DNA from: Neopestalotiopsis rosae
Lineage: Eukaryota; Ascomycota; Sordariomycetes; Amphisphaeriales; Sporocadaceae
Length of the DNA stretch: 64,000 nt
Reading direction: 5' to 3'
Assembly: GCA_023078685.1 (NCBI GenBank)
Contig: JALGAS010000009.1
Coordinates: forward strand, 868,001 to 932,000
Shown: positions 11,158 through 21,462 of the stretch, one piece after another
Layout: each line of letters starts with the position of its first letter
Numbering within the stretch: the stretch's first letter is position 1
Made by a program: the position numbers and the translations under genes
The notes under the pieces: generated by a model
Databases searched by the model: none
The model's input: the letters and a program-made list of their open reading frames with translations, nothing else
Told to the model about the DNA's origin: nothing

Positions 11158-13121
11158 TCAATCCGATGCCATTTCGAGCGCGTCAAATGGATTTGTCGAC
11201 TTGACCATTTTCGACGGTGTTCCCCGTTTGTCGCTCCGCGAGGAAGCTCGGGGTCTTTTCTTCTTGCTGGAAGAGGGTTCGCGAAGCGTGATCTTAGGGA
11301 CGCCCAGGATATTTGCGATGGCAGCTAGACCTTTCCCTTTGCCAAACACGTAAAGGTCGTCGTGTAGGCTTATAATTCCCGGCCACTCTGTGATGGGCGG
11401 CATGGTTTCGAGCTGTTTGAGCAGCGTCTTTTGTGTCTTGGTCATCTCAGCTGGGGTTAGACTCGCTCTTACCCCCAGGACTTGCTTCAGTATTCTGAGG
11501 GAGTAAAGTGAAGCCTGAATTATGGCACTGAGATGGATACGCTGCCACGAATAGTCATGCGGTTTCTCTTTGTAGACGGCTTCAGTCGCGCATTTAATAG
11601 TCAAGGAATCTGTGCCTGCTTCTCTTGCGTGCTGGATCTCTTGGTAGAGGGCAAATGTGAGCCACTTTGTAGTGGGATCCGCAGACCGTGATGTAGGCTC
11701 CAAATGGCTCAGAGTTGAGATGAGCGACAGGCACCAAGAGTCCGTAATGTCGGCTTTGGGTATGTCCAATTTTCGACCCCCGTTGGTCGACAAGAGGGTG
11801 CGGTACTCAATGATGCTTTCGCGTTGCTCCTGCGTGAGGACTTGAGCAAGACTATAGGCTAGCTGCCTTGTTACCTGGCTGTGCTCCCAGCAGCTTTTTA
11901 GAGATGTGTCCTCCAACATTACGGGCAGAAAGATAGAAAGCTCATCGGAGCCCCGTGGAGCTCTTTTAGATGCCTTGGCAGTCAACTCGGAGGCGCGCCT
12001 TTGGCCCGACACCTTCAGGTCGAGGGATTGTATGATGAACTCGGATATGCGAGGGTCCAGCTCAGATAGTATATCTAGAACTGGGTGAGCATCAGGTACA
12101 TACTCGACAAAGCGATGCTCATCGAAGAATGCGTCCCAGGCTTGGTTATCGGCTTCATTGTCGGCCTGTGCCAACATGCGAACCTGAGCCTCTGGAAGAC
12201 TGCCTCCCCGCTGCTGCCATTCAAATATCAACTTGGGCATACCGCCCCGGTCACTAATGTCGAAATATCGTTCTATCTCTGCAGGACAGTATGTAGTTGC
12301 GACATAGTATTTGCTTGCAAAAGCGGACGCGGGATCGATGGGCATGTTTGCCTTCCAAGTATCTGGCTTCTTGACGTCTGGATCGAAGAGATCCCACAAA
12401 AACACGACAGCTCCGTCTGGTCCCAAGTCCTGGAGCAAAAGATCAGAGTCGGCGGTCAACAAAAGACCTCCATTCTGTCGGACATCCTGAGCACAGTAGG
12501 CGTCCGCCTCACCGGGAACGACCTGGACTACGTCCGCCCAAGCGGATTGTCTTAGATGCTCAATGACCGCAGGGATCATAAAAGAGTGCTTTGGGAGGCG
12601 CTCCAGATGGTGCTTGGTGCGGGAAGAGAATTTGAGATTTGATATCCGGCTTGGTTCTGGCCTTTGTCCGTCCTTGAGCGGTTCAACACCCTGACGATAG
12701 ATCTTTGATAGATCCTGCACGATTTGCGTCTGCTGCATAAGACGGGTCTTTCTCGTTTCCCACTTGTAGGGCGGTAAATACCCATCGAAATAGATCTTTC
12801 TCCTGTATTGTTCAAAAGAGTTGAGTATCAAGAACAGCTTGGCACAAGTCTGGCCAAGGACTTAGAACAGGGGCTATGTACCTACACATGGACAGCTTGG
12901 CTTCGCAGATCCTCCAGCCAGTCGACGACGGTCTGAACCAGCCTCATGTATGTCACTTCTCCTAGTATGACACTGGTGGTGTCACTGCTCTGCATCAAGA
13001 CTTCCCATAGCCGGTAGACCAGAGCTGGACCGTCAATCACCACGCTCTTGCCGTGTAGGGAAACTCTTGTGGTGCCTACAGGGAGCCCTGGAAGGACCCT
13101 CAAGAGACCCTTGATGCCCAT
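11158..13121 (-). CDS. XPG/FEN1-superfamily nuclease, Asteroid-like
   Basis: The N-terminal exon begins MGIKGLLRVLPGLP, the usual start of XPG-N domains, and contains VVIDGPALVY, where the Asp is a predicted metal ligand. Splicing at 12885 (gtaggt) to 12803 (acag) joins QAVHV to RKIYFDGYLPPYKWETR, the second conserved XPG-N block. The XPG-I block follows with PGEADAYCA and TADSDLLL acidic residues. Total length is about 626 residues. The long C-terminal half is helical-looking and has no domain I recognise. The organisation fits fungal Asteroid-type proteins rather than FEN1 itself, since no helix-hairpin-helix or PCNA-binding box is obvious. A role in nucleic-acid cleavage is inferred from family only. 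Confidence 0.82.
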
Positions 13122-13665
13122 TGCGACTTGTCCGGTCTGCTCTGGGGCTAAGCAGTCCCAGGATTTGAGTGGAAGGAAGGAGTAGTAAGTTGCCTGTGTC
13201 ACCTCATTGTGAACAGTTCGTCCTTACTTCTTGTCCAGACTTCAGTTGGCCGTTGGTGCAGGTGCAGCCGTGGAAGTTGAAACTTCCTCACGTACAAATT
13301 CGCCAATAAAAACTGAATGCACCCCAGGAATTACTCGGAGAGTTGCTGCGTAATCTCACTTCTTCATTCTTCGTCCACTTTTTCGTTGATGCTTCATGCG
13401 TATATCCGTACTGCCAGTCAAGCAATCTTTGATTACTGTATCGTATTACTTTGCCCAATTCTTTCATAATACCATTGCGATCCCCATTTTGTGCCAAGAG
13501 TCCAGTCCAATCAACGGTAGCGTCTCTGACCTGTGCGCTTAGCTCCGTCTTCAGCGAACCCGCCCCACACTTTGCTCGAAAGCTTTCTCTTCTCCCCCCA
13601 CATTGAAAGTTTTCTTGCTCTTTTCACTTCCCACTTCCTCTTCTTTTTCCTTCTCCTTCGACACG
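13122..13665. other. Intergenic, divergent promoters of nuclease and PRPP synthetase
   Basis: The region contains a long CT-rich tract (about 13580-13660) immediately before the PRPP synthetase start codon, a common fungal promoter/leader feature. No coding sequence is recognised. Confidence 0.5.
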
Positions 13666-15393
13666 ATGAGGAACACTCTTGTCTTCTCGGGCTCGTCTTG
13701 CCCGCCGCTCACTGGCAAGATATGTGAGAACCTGGGCATGGCTCCGGCTGAGGCCGAGCTTACACAATTCTCAAATGTGTGTGTGTCCCAATGTTTTCTG
13801 TACCGCCCACGAGAGAGATGATGCAATCGGCGATTTGGGGAGCTGGTCAATGGCTACTGAAGAGCTCGCGTCCCTCGGTGTGATCCATTTCGACCATTTG
13901 GCTGACCCGTTCTTCAGGGAGAGACGAGCGTCCGGATTCTGACGAGTGTCCGAGAGAAGGACGTCTTCGTAGTGCAGTCGGGAAGTCCCAAGATCAACGA
14001 CACAATCATGGAGCTTCTGATCATGATCTCAGCCTGCAAGGGTGGCTCGGCAAACAAGATCACTGGTAGGTCTCTCCTCCACACACACACAACACGACTT
14101 TCAATCTGGGAAGGACATTCTTGCTAACCCGCTCGTGCTGTAGCTGTCTTGCCCTACTTCCCCTACAACAGACAGTCTAAGAAGAAGTCTCACCGTGGCG
14201 CCATTACAGCTCGTATGCTTGCGAACCTGATGCACGTTGCTGGTGTTAAGCATGTCATCACTGTTGATCTCCATGCTTCCCAGATGCAGGGCTTCTTCAA
14301 GTGCCCGGTCGACAACCTGCACGCCGAGCCGCTGATTGCCCGATGGGTGCGACAAAACATTGCCGACTGGAGGGACGGCGTTGTTGTCTCCAAGAACGCG
14401 GGTGGAACAAAGCGTGTCACATCCTTGGCTGATGCTTTGAAGCTCAACTTTGGAATTGTAACCACTGATCGCAAGCGCGCCGCTGGCAACATGACCGCCA
14501 GTCTGATTATGAACCAGCTGGATGGTCTGCCTACCGTGATTAACGGAAGTCGCCGGACACAAGCAACTCCTGATGAGCTTAGGCCGCCCTCCCCCGAGGA
14601 GCTATCTAGCTCCCGACGGTCTTCGCGTACAGTCACGGACTCTCAGGGCTCCCCACACCGTTCTAATGGCAGGGCTAATGGCCGCCCTCGGACACCAGTT
14701 GGCAGACGATCCTCTTCCCACGCGGCCACCATTGACGAGCAGAACGAGGAGGACGAGACGGAGACGCCAGCGTACACGGATGAGCGTGCTCAAGTCGTTA
14801 CCCAGGGACGACTCGTGCAGGGTCACATTGTTCCCGACGACTATCCTTCTGCGCCTGCATCCGAGGCCGATGGAGATGGCAGTTACGCGGGTACCGAGGT
14901 CGAAGATCCAATGACCATGTCTCATGCCTCTTCTTTCTTTGCTCCAGAGCCGCATGCCCTTGGAGGTTCTGGTGACGCCGAGCCTTCTTCTGACGAGGAA
15001 GACGAAAAGCTCCAAGACCCCAAGCTTGAACACATGATCACCCTTGTTGGAGATGTCAAGGACCGCCCAGTTCTGATCGTCGACGACATGATTGATAAGG
15101 CCGGATCCTGGATCGCCGCCGCGGAGACTGTGGTGAAGAGAGGCCATGCCAAGAAGGTGTACTGTATCGCAACCCACGGTGTGTTTGGAGGTGACTCTTT
15201 GGAGCAATTGCAGGCATGCGAGTGCATTCACCAGATCATTGTCACCAACAGTTTCCCGATCAGCGATCGTAGGAGCAAGAACGCGAGTAAGTTGGTCATT
15301 CTGGACCTGTCTTTCCTCCTTTCGGAAGCCATTAGGAGAAACCACTACGGCGAGTCGATTTCACCATTGTTTGCACACATTGCCGAAGGTTGA
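13666..15393 (+). CDS. Ribose-phosphate pyrophosphokinase (PRPP synthetase) subunit with long internal insertion
   Basis: PRPP synthetase makes phosphoribosyl pyrophosphate from ribose-5-phosphate and ATP for purine, pyrimidine, His and Trp synthesis. Three exons (13666-13776, 13918-14065, 14144-15393) encode about 502 residues. Family blocks are visible: [42 protein letters not shown] and [10 protein letters not shown]. The PRPP-binding loop reads [14 protein letters not shown], a variant of the canonical VDDMxDTxGT. Between the catalytic half and that loop lies an insertion of roughly 160 residues (about 14500-15010) rich in Ser, Pro, Glu and Asp, with no regular fold expected. Yeast Prs1 and Prs5 are the known subunits with such non-homologous regions and degenerate loops, so this is probably their counterpart, acting in a hetero-oligomer and possibly in cell-integrity signalling. 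The subunit role is inferred from that family knowledge. Confidence 0.92.
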
Positions 15394-16427
15394 ACTCGCA
15401 AAGCTTGTTTGTACCGAGTTTACGTGTAGCATAATGTCTTTTAACGATAATCATGAAGGGCAAGTCAGTGCGACTGCATGGCGTTTAGGAAGGCAATCAG
15501 ATCAAGGTCTCTCGCGATGGCCGGGTTGGCATGTCGCAGGGTACTAGATCTGATGAACAAATTCAGATAAAAAGTTCAGCTTCTCTGAGGTATGTCCGCC
15601 ATTATGCAGCACAGGTGATCGCTCTTGCACTATGCAAACCAAGACCCCCCAGCGTTGCTATCCTCGTGGTAGCCTGGGCTCAAATCCCTCTAGGATGAGC
15701 TCTGAACGGACCGTTGGCAGATCAAGCAATCCGACTCTAGAAGGCCCGCCATTTAGATCTTCCAAGATCGCGTTTTTCGGAACGGTGGATGATGGGCAAG
15801 AGAAATTTTCGGACATCTTAATACTGTGAAAATGTCTTGTATGACTTTGAACGTGAATGAACCATTATATCCCTGATATACATAGTGCACGTTAAGCGTC
15901 ATCAATATACTATGATTCTTCATTATTCAATCTTTGTTTCCAACAATACTCATGCTCTTGAACCACATTTGTTATAATGACTCATGCTTTTAAAGCATGT
16001 ACTGTATGTCAACAGAGTACCAGTCGCCTCTTGAAGCATTGGAACCGTACTTGTGACATGGCTGCCCATCTTCCTCGATAAGACTCACTGTCACAGGCAA
16101 TGAGGCCTTGCTGTTCAAGAATGAGACTCATTGTTTCTTCATGTAAAATTTGATCTTGATCATTGAGTTTATAGTCTAATGAATTATTATATGCATGCAC
16201 AGAAAAGTAACAAAGTGGGACCAGTTTGTGTGTAAGTGAAGACTTGAAATTTCATTTCTGCTCATGAACTCATACTCATGAAAGGATATCTAACCATGAC
16301 CCGCGCAGTAATAGACGTGCAAGTAATGACACGATCTAAGCGATCTATCACATATCTAACATTTATTATTTATTTTATACCCATGTATAGGTGTTTGTTT
16401 GTTTCCATCTCTCTAATGTTCAATCCT
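15394..16427. other. Intergenic between convergent genes, AT-rich in its right half
   Basis: The 1-kb region holds the 3' ends of the PRPP synthetase and sugar permease genes. Its right part (15830-16430) is AT-rich. No gene recognised. A short tRNA B-box-like string near 15675 is isolated and is not called as a tRNA. Confidence 0.5.
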
Positions 16428-17935
16428 CTAGGCAACGTGCTCGGCCTGGTTCTTGCCAGCGTAGCTGTCGTCGCGGGACGGGTCACCAATGGTGCCGTGC
16501 TCGTCCGTGTAACCGATGCGGGTCTCGCGGAAACCGTCGAGCTCGCGCTTCCAGGGGTTGATGTTGAGGAAGACGGGGTAGGCAAAGGCGACGAAGAAGC
16601 CGACCAGGGGCACGGCCATGGAGATGTGGTAGCCCTTGTGGTCGGCGAGGAGACCAGTCAGGGAGGGGAAGAGGGCGCCGCCCGAGACGGCGGCGACGAT
16701 CCAGGAGGAGCCGCGCTTGGTGTGGCGGCCGAGACCGCGGATGGAGAGGGTGAAGATGGTGGGGAAGATGCAGGACTCGAAGAAGAGGACCAGGGAGAGC
16801 ATGGCGACACCCCCCTCGCCCTTGATGCCCATGGCCAGGGCGATGAAGACCATGATGCCGGTCATGAAGATCATGAGGATCTTGCGGGGCTTGAAGTACA
16901 TCATGAGGCCGGCGGCGGCGAAGCGGCCAATGGCGAACAGGGCCTGGGCGATGGCGTAGCGGTCCGAGGCGGCGGCGTGGTCGATGCCGGCGCTCTCGGC
17001 GGCGTAGCTGATGAAGTTGGCGGCGACGCCGACCTGGGCACCGACGTAGCAGAACTGGGCGGCGACACCAAAGAAGAGGCGGTACTGCTGCTTCAGGGGC
17101 TTGTCCTGGTAACCAGTGAGGTGGGTGGTCTGCTCGGCCTGCAGCTCCATGTCGGCATCGGTGACCTCGGGGATCTTGGAGAAGTAGAAGACAATGGAGA
17201 GCAGGAAGACGAAGGCGGCGATTCCGAGGTAGGTCCACTGCACCTTGGACAGGTCATCCTCGGTGGTGTTGGCAAAGAAGACGCGGCTGGCCAGCAGGGG
17301 AGCAACGACGGAGCCAATAGCCTGGAAAGACTGGGACAGCTCGAGACGGAACTCGGAGAGTCTGGGCGGACCGCAGGTGGCGATGAAGGGGTTGGCGCTC
17401 GTCTCGAGCGTCGACAGGCCGGAGCCGACGATGAAGAGGGAGCCGCAGAAGCCGGGGAAGGAGCGGTAGACGGCCGAGGGCCAGAACATCAGGGCGCCGA
17501 CTCCGTAAATGCACAGGCCGATGATGAAGGTCCAGCGGTAACCGAGCTTGCGCACAAACCAACCAGAGTAGGTGAGAGGACCGATGAAGTAGGCACCAAA
17601 GTAGGCACCCTGAAGACCACCAGCCTTGGCGGCCGTGATGTCGAGGGCAGTCTGGAACTTGGCGTTCAAGACATCAAGGAGACCGTACTGTATTTGAGAG
17701 TCAGCGTTGTCAATCTTTGACAGAATCTGATATTGATACTTACAGCAAAACCCCAGAGGAAGAACAGAATGGTGACCAAGGTAATGGGCCAGATCGATTG
17801 ACGGACAGTCAAGGCCGAAGCACCAGTGAGACCGCTGTTGGAGACATTCTTGCGGTTCTCATCGTTCATCGCCTCAGTGTTGGATGGGCGGTGCTGCTCG
17901 CTGATCTCAGCGACGTCTTCCGACTTGCCAAGCAT
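16428..17935 (-). CDS. MFS sugar permease of the fucose/glucose-galactose:H+ symporter (FucP-like) type
   Basis: Two exons (17935-17744 and 17687-16428) encode about 483 residues with 12 predicted membrane spans. Signatures of the FHS family are present: LFFLWGFAYGLLDVLN at the first helix, LQGAYFGAYFIGPL, STLETSANPF and LSIRGLGRHTKRGS. The N-terminal 40 residues are hydrophilic and cytosolic. The likely role is proton-coupled uptake of a hexose such as fucose or galactose; the exact sugar cannot be read from sequence. Codon use is strikingly biased to G or C at third positions compared with the neighbours, which suggests high expression and also creates a long spurious antisense frame. The upstream region contains several CreA-like motifs, consistent with glucose repression. 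Confidence 0.9.
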
Positions 17936-18212
17936 CTTGAGTTGCTGTTGCTGGTACGAGACCAGTTGACAAGATTATATATCTGGTTGGGTTTGTCGAA
18001 TGGTGTGCCAGAGAAGATGGCAGTCCCGAACCAGGAGAGGATGTCGAGTTGAGAGATGATACTGGAGAAGGAAATGTAAGTCCCAAGAGGGCGGGCAAGG
18101 GCTTCCCTTTATCCTCCTGCCGTCTTGCGATGATCACTCGACGATACCCTCGCAAGTCTCGAGGTCCAGGGACCACATCTTCCGGCCAGTCTTCATTACA
18201 ACGAAGAAAAAC

Positions 18213-18681
18213 GCGGGGCCCCTGGTTTGTTTGGTGGATACATGATACAGCAAAAACGGCTGACCCTTTGACAAGTCGGTAGCAGTCTAGATGGGGAGAG
18301 CAAGCTCTAGATTGCCCCGGTGCTAAGGTGCTTCACCTCGACCCCAGCTGGGGTTAGCCCAGGTGTAGGAGAGACGTGCCCAGAAAGGATCGTAGCGTGT
18401 CTTGCTTAGTATAGCTTTTCCGTCCGCGCCCCCATTTACCACTCAGCTGGTTTCGATAGCCCGGGGCGGAAGGGCCGAATGCAGGTGCGCCCATGGGGAT
18501 CTTGGATTCCTGATCTATCCTCTGGAGGGCAGTCCTTGCCTAAGCTCCCGCGTCTGTATCCAATCACGAGACGAGGTCTATCGTCGAGGACCCCTTAGTC
18601 CTCACGCGGTCGGCAGTTGTAGTATGATCTGGATGGGGGACTGGGCTTAATGCCACGGCCTGCGCTATACTGCTCCCGGGG
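18213..18681. promoter_or_regulatory. Cluster of CreA-like (SYGGRG) sites, including a 14-bp palindrome
   Basis: Exact SYGGRG matches are seen at 18213 (GCGGGG), 18315 (minus strand), 18461 (CCGGGG), 18522 (CTGGAG) and 18676 (CCGGGG). Two more are fused head to head in the perfect palindrome ACCCCAGCTGGGGT at 18341-18354. CreA/Cre1 binds such sites to repress alternative-carbon genes. The position, 0.3-0.75 kb upstream of the permease start, makes repression of that gene plausible. The motif is short, so some matches will be chance. Confidence 0.4.
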
Positions 18682-20184
18682 TAGCTGCAGACAGCCTCTC
18701 GGCCTCTCGAGCAACCACCCCTGGTCGGTAATTAGTAGCAGGTAAAATGTCAAGGTGGCCTGGGTGATTCAAGCGATGAAAATGGCGGGACCGAAACGTT
18801 GAGCCCAAAGCGGGTATGACTCGTATGCTCGCCTAGGCAAGAGAGCATTGGCGAGGCATGGGTGGTGAGCATCTTGGCTTGTGCTCCTGTGCGCAAGGTG
18901 CAATCAATTGCGAATTCGTTGCCATGAGGCATATGTTTGTATGGATGGATAGATAGATGCCCAGGATTGATCAACTATACGCTGCTGCAAGTCATCGTGG
19001 CAGATCATACGCTTCTGTCTGTCTTTGTAGGTGAACTCCCCCACGATGTCTCATCGGTTAGAGCTGATAAGCACGCAATTGAATGTCATGTACGCATATG
19101 CAAGCAGCTGTGTATTAGCTAATACTGTAGAGAAAATTGCACATGTGAAGCAGAGCTCCAAATAAAATGCTGACAAAAAAAGCGTGGGCCTGTCACTGCC
19201 CCGGACACAGACGCAAGGGAAAAGCTGGAGTAGTGTGCAAAATCTGGAGTCTAGAGTCTGGAGTTGGAAACACATCTCGGCGCTTTTGCGGGTCCCCAAC
19301 CTTATCACGCGGTACAAGTGCCTGGGCGCCAGGACAGGACATTGCCGCCAGCGAGTTTTGAGTTGTATCTGCTCGTCGTGTCGCCCGAGCTAGCATTAAG
19401 ATAGAGTCTAGCAGCAGTAGTAGCAAGCTGCCATTCGTAGGCACAAGTGTTTCTTAGCTTTGGGTTGGGGTTTCTTGAAGGGAATCCTTGAATGGAATTC
19501 AATTGAGCCTCCAGCCCTCTTCTGGGCTGGCCTTGCCTCTCTCTTGAGCTTGCTCGGCGGCTCTCGCCAAGTAGAATCGTTCGAGAAGTTGGGCGTCTTG
19601 TGCTCGGTCAGCTCTAACCTTAATCGATATCTGGCCGAGAACGAAGTGCATCATCCGCGTCATCGCGTAGCCGGTATGGTTAAAATCGTGAACATGGGAA
19701 TTTCTTTCTTTCTTTTGCTTACGCGACCGGCATACCTGGGCGCACCTTGGCGCGCCGAATCCGATTCGTGCAGGGTGAATAGATCGGCCGATAGGGTTCC
19801 AACATGGTGGAAGCGAGCATCCATTCTTTGCAGGAAACCCAAGAGATTTCCATACTACTGCCATTGACCAACAGCCCATTGAAGGCATCATGACCACAAA
19901 CTTGGTCAAGCTCCAGCGCTCTAAAGAGCATTGGCGCCTTCCCTCAACAGTCTAGGAAAAATCGAGAGTTGAGCGATGGCCAAACTAGAAGAAAACTTAC
20001 CATATCGCTGGGACAAGCTGATTGCCATTTTTGACTGTTGCTGACTTATTAGCCTCGATCCAACGAGTCTCGTCTTGCCGCGGACTGCGGGCAGTGGGAA
20101 ACGTGGGGAGAATTTCGGGGAGCAGAGGTCGAGACCCGAGTCCTAAACGAGAAATTCACTACTGCGAGTGGTAGGCGCTGCTTT

Positions 20185-20187
<3 letters not shown>

Positions 20188-20222
<35 letters not shown>
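20188..20222. repeat. Homopolymer: 35 consecutive C
   Basis: An uninterrupted run of 35 C bases on the plus strand. Such a run is highly slippage-prone and could adopt G-quadruplex or i-motif forms. Its exact length may be uncertain in any assembly. Confidence 0.95.
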
Positions 20223-20224
<2 letters not shown>

Positions 20225-21462
20225 TCTGGGCTCTAGCTTATGGAAGGTGCATGCAGGAGACAGCAGTGGCTCGAGTGGTAGCTTGTCAAGCCTGTAGCGT
20301 GGTAAAACGCCCGTGGGTCTTTCCTGTGTTGATCTCCCGTGCTTCAACTTTGCGCTTACAGAGAGCGAGAGACAAAAAATAAGGGTCGAGGAGAGAACCC
20401 CATGGAGAAGACGTGTGGGTTTCTGCTCTGGCAGGATTTTTGTGGTCCGATGCGGAGATGAGTGTATCCACCGACGATCCAGATGCGAGAAGACTTGAGC
20501 AGACGGATGATTACTCAGACGACTCTCACAGCGCGACTTCCTTTGGTCCATTTCATCACCGGGACTGTCGTTGGTGTAAGTTGAGGCGAAATCGCCGATA
20601 TTCGATTGCCCATGTATCCTCCGATGGGATTTCTGTGAAAAAAGCCACACCGGCTGTTGAAAGCTTGACCTGCCATACGGTAATTGCCGGGGGCTCAAAT
20701 TGGTCTTGCTGCAAGCCCGTCGGCTGTGGCTGAACACCAGGTATTCCCTCCTTTTCCCAGCGCCTGCCAAGTTCTTGGAAGCGACACTATGACCAGCCAA
20801 GGGCCATTGTCCAGGGCTAGGTTAGCTAATGCCTCATCAATTTTTCTTTCGTCTTTTTCTCTCTGCTCTTTGGTCTTGCCAGCTTCCCCCTAGGCTAAGC
20901 GCGGAATTCCGTATGCTAGATTACCGCACCCTCGGAAAACTCGAGGCCATCGACACGCGGTACTGTAAGTGTTGATCCATTATTAGGAACGCGCGAGCTT
21001 CCAACTACTCTCAAGAATGACTCGAACGTCGCGCGCTGTTGACGAGAAATTATTTCATCATGAGATTCGATCGGAGATTGACTTGACTACTGATCATTAA
21101 ATTGAGCTTGAGCATTTACGTTTGTCACTCTGGAGTTGCCCTGACTGCTGCAAATGCTTATCGAGTGCCCTCCCCAATCAACAATCGTCCACTTACCGGT
21201 AGCCTTATAGTTACCTTGACTCGACATTTCCCACCAACTTTTGGGGAGCACTAAAGCTCCTTTTCGAAAGTGGGAAAGAATGATAACGCGAGAATAGAAA
21301 GTCGATAGAGCAAGAACGGATTCGAATGTCCGCCTACCAAGTCGCTAAAGCAAGTCCCTTTACACATTGCGCGAGTCGCATTCGATTATTCTCAGTAGGT
21401 CATATCGTTCGTGTGACGTCGTTGATATGCTTGCTTCGGATTTCTACGACAGATAGATACAT

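Larger units (their letters stand above)
17936..21462. other. Long intergenic region upstream of sugar permease
   Basis: This 3.5-kb stretch separates the divergent permease promoter from the 3' end of a HET gene. Frames in it (for example 20159-20800 minus and 19499-19909 minus) have no recognisable domain and no splice-supported extension. It holds the CreA-like cluster near 18213-18681 and the poly-C tract at 20188-20222. A non-coding transcript or an unrecognised lineage-specific gene is possible, but I see no positive evidence for either. Confidence 0.5.

Noticed and set aside
15660..15710. tRNA B-box-like string (GGCTCAAATCC)
   Set aside because: No matching A box, anticodon stem or acceptor stem could be assembled.
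16278..17720. 480-residue plus-strand open frame opposite the sugar permease
   Set aside because: It is the antisense shadow of a GC3-biased gene: composition is almost only Gly, Glu, Asp, Ala and Val, with no domain, while the minus strand encodes a clear transporter.
19499..19909. 136-residue minus frame in the long intergenic region
   Set aside because: No domain, no codon bias like neighbouring genes, no splice-linked exons.
20159..20800. 213-residue minus frame ending in a poly-Gly run
   Set aside because: The Gly run is just the poly-C tract read in frame; the rest matches no family and has no splice or promoter support.
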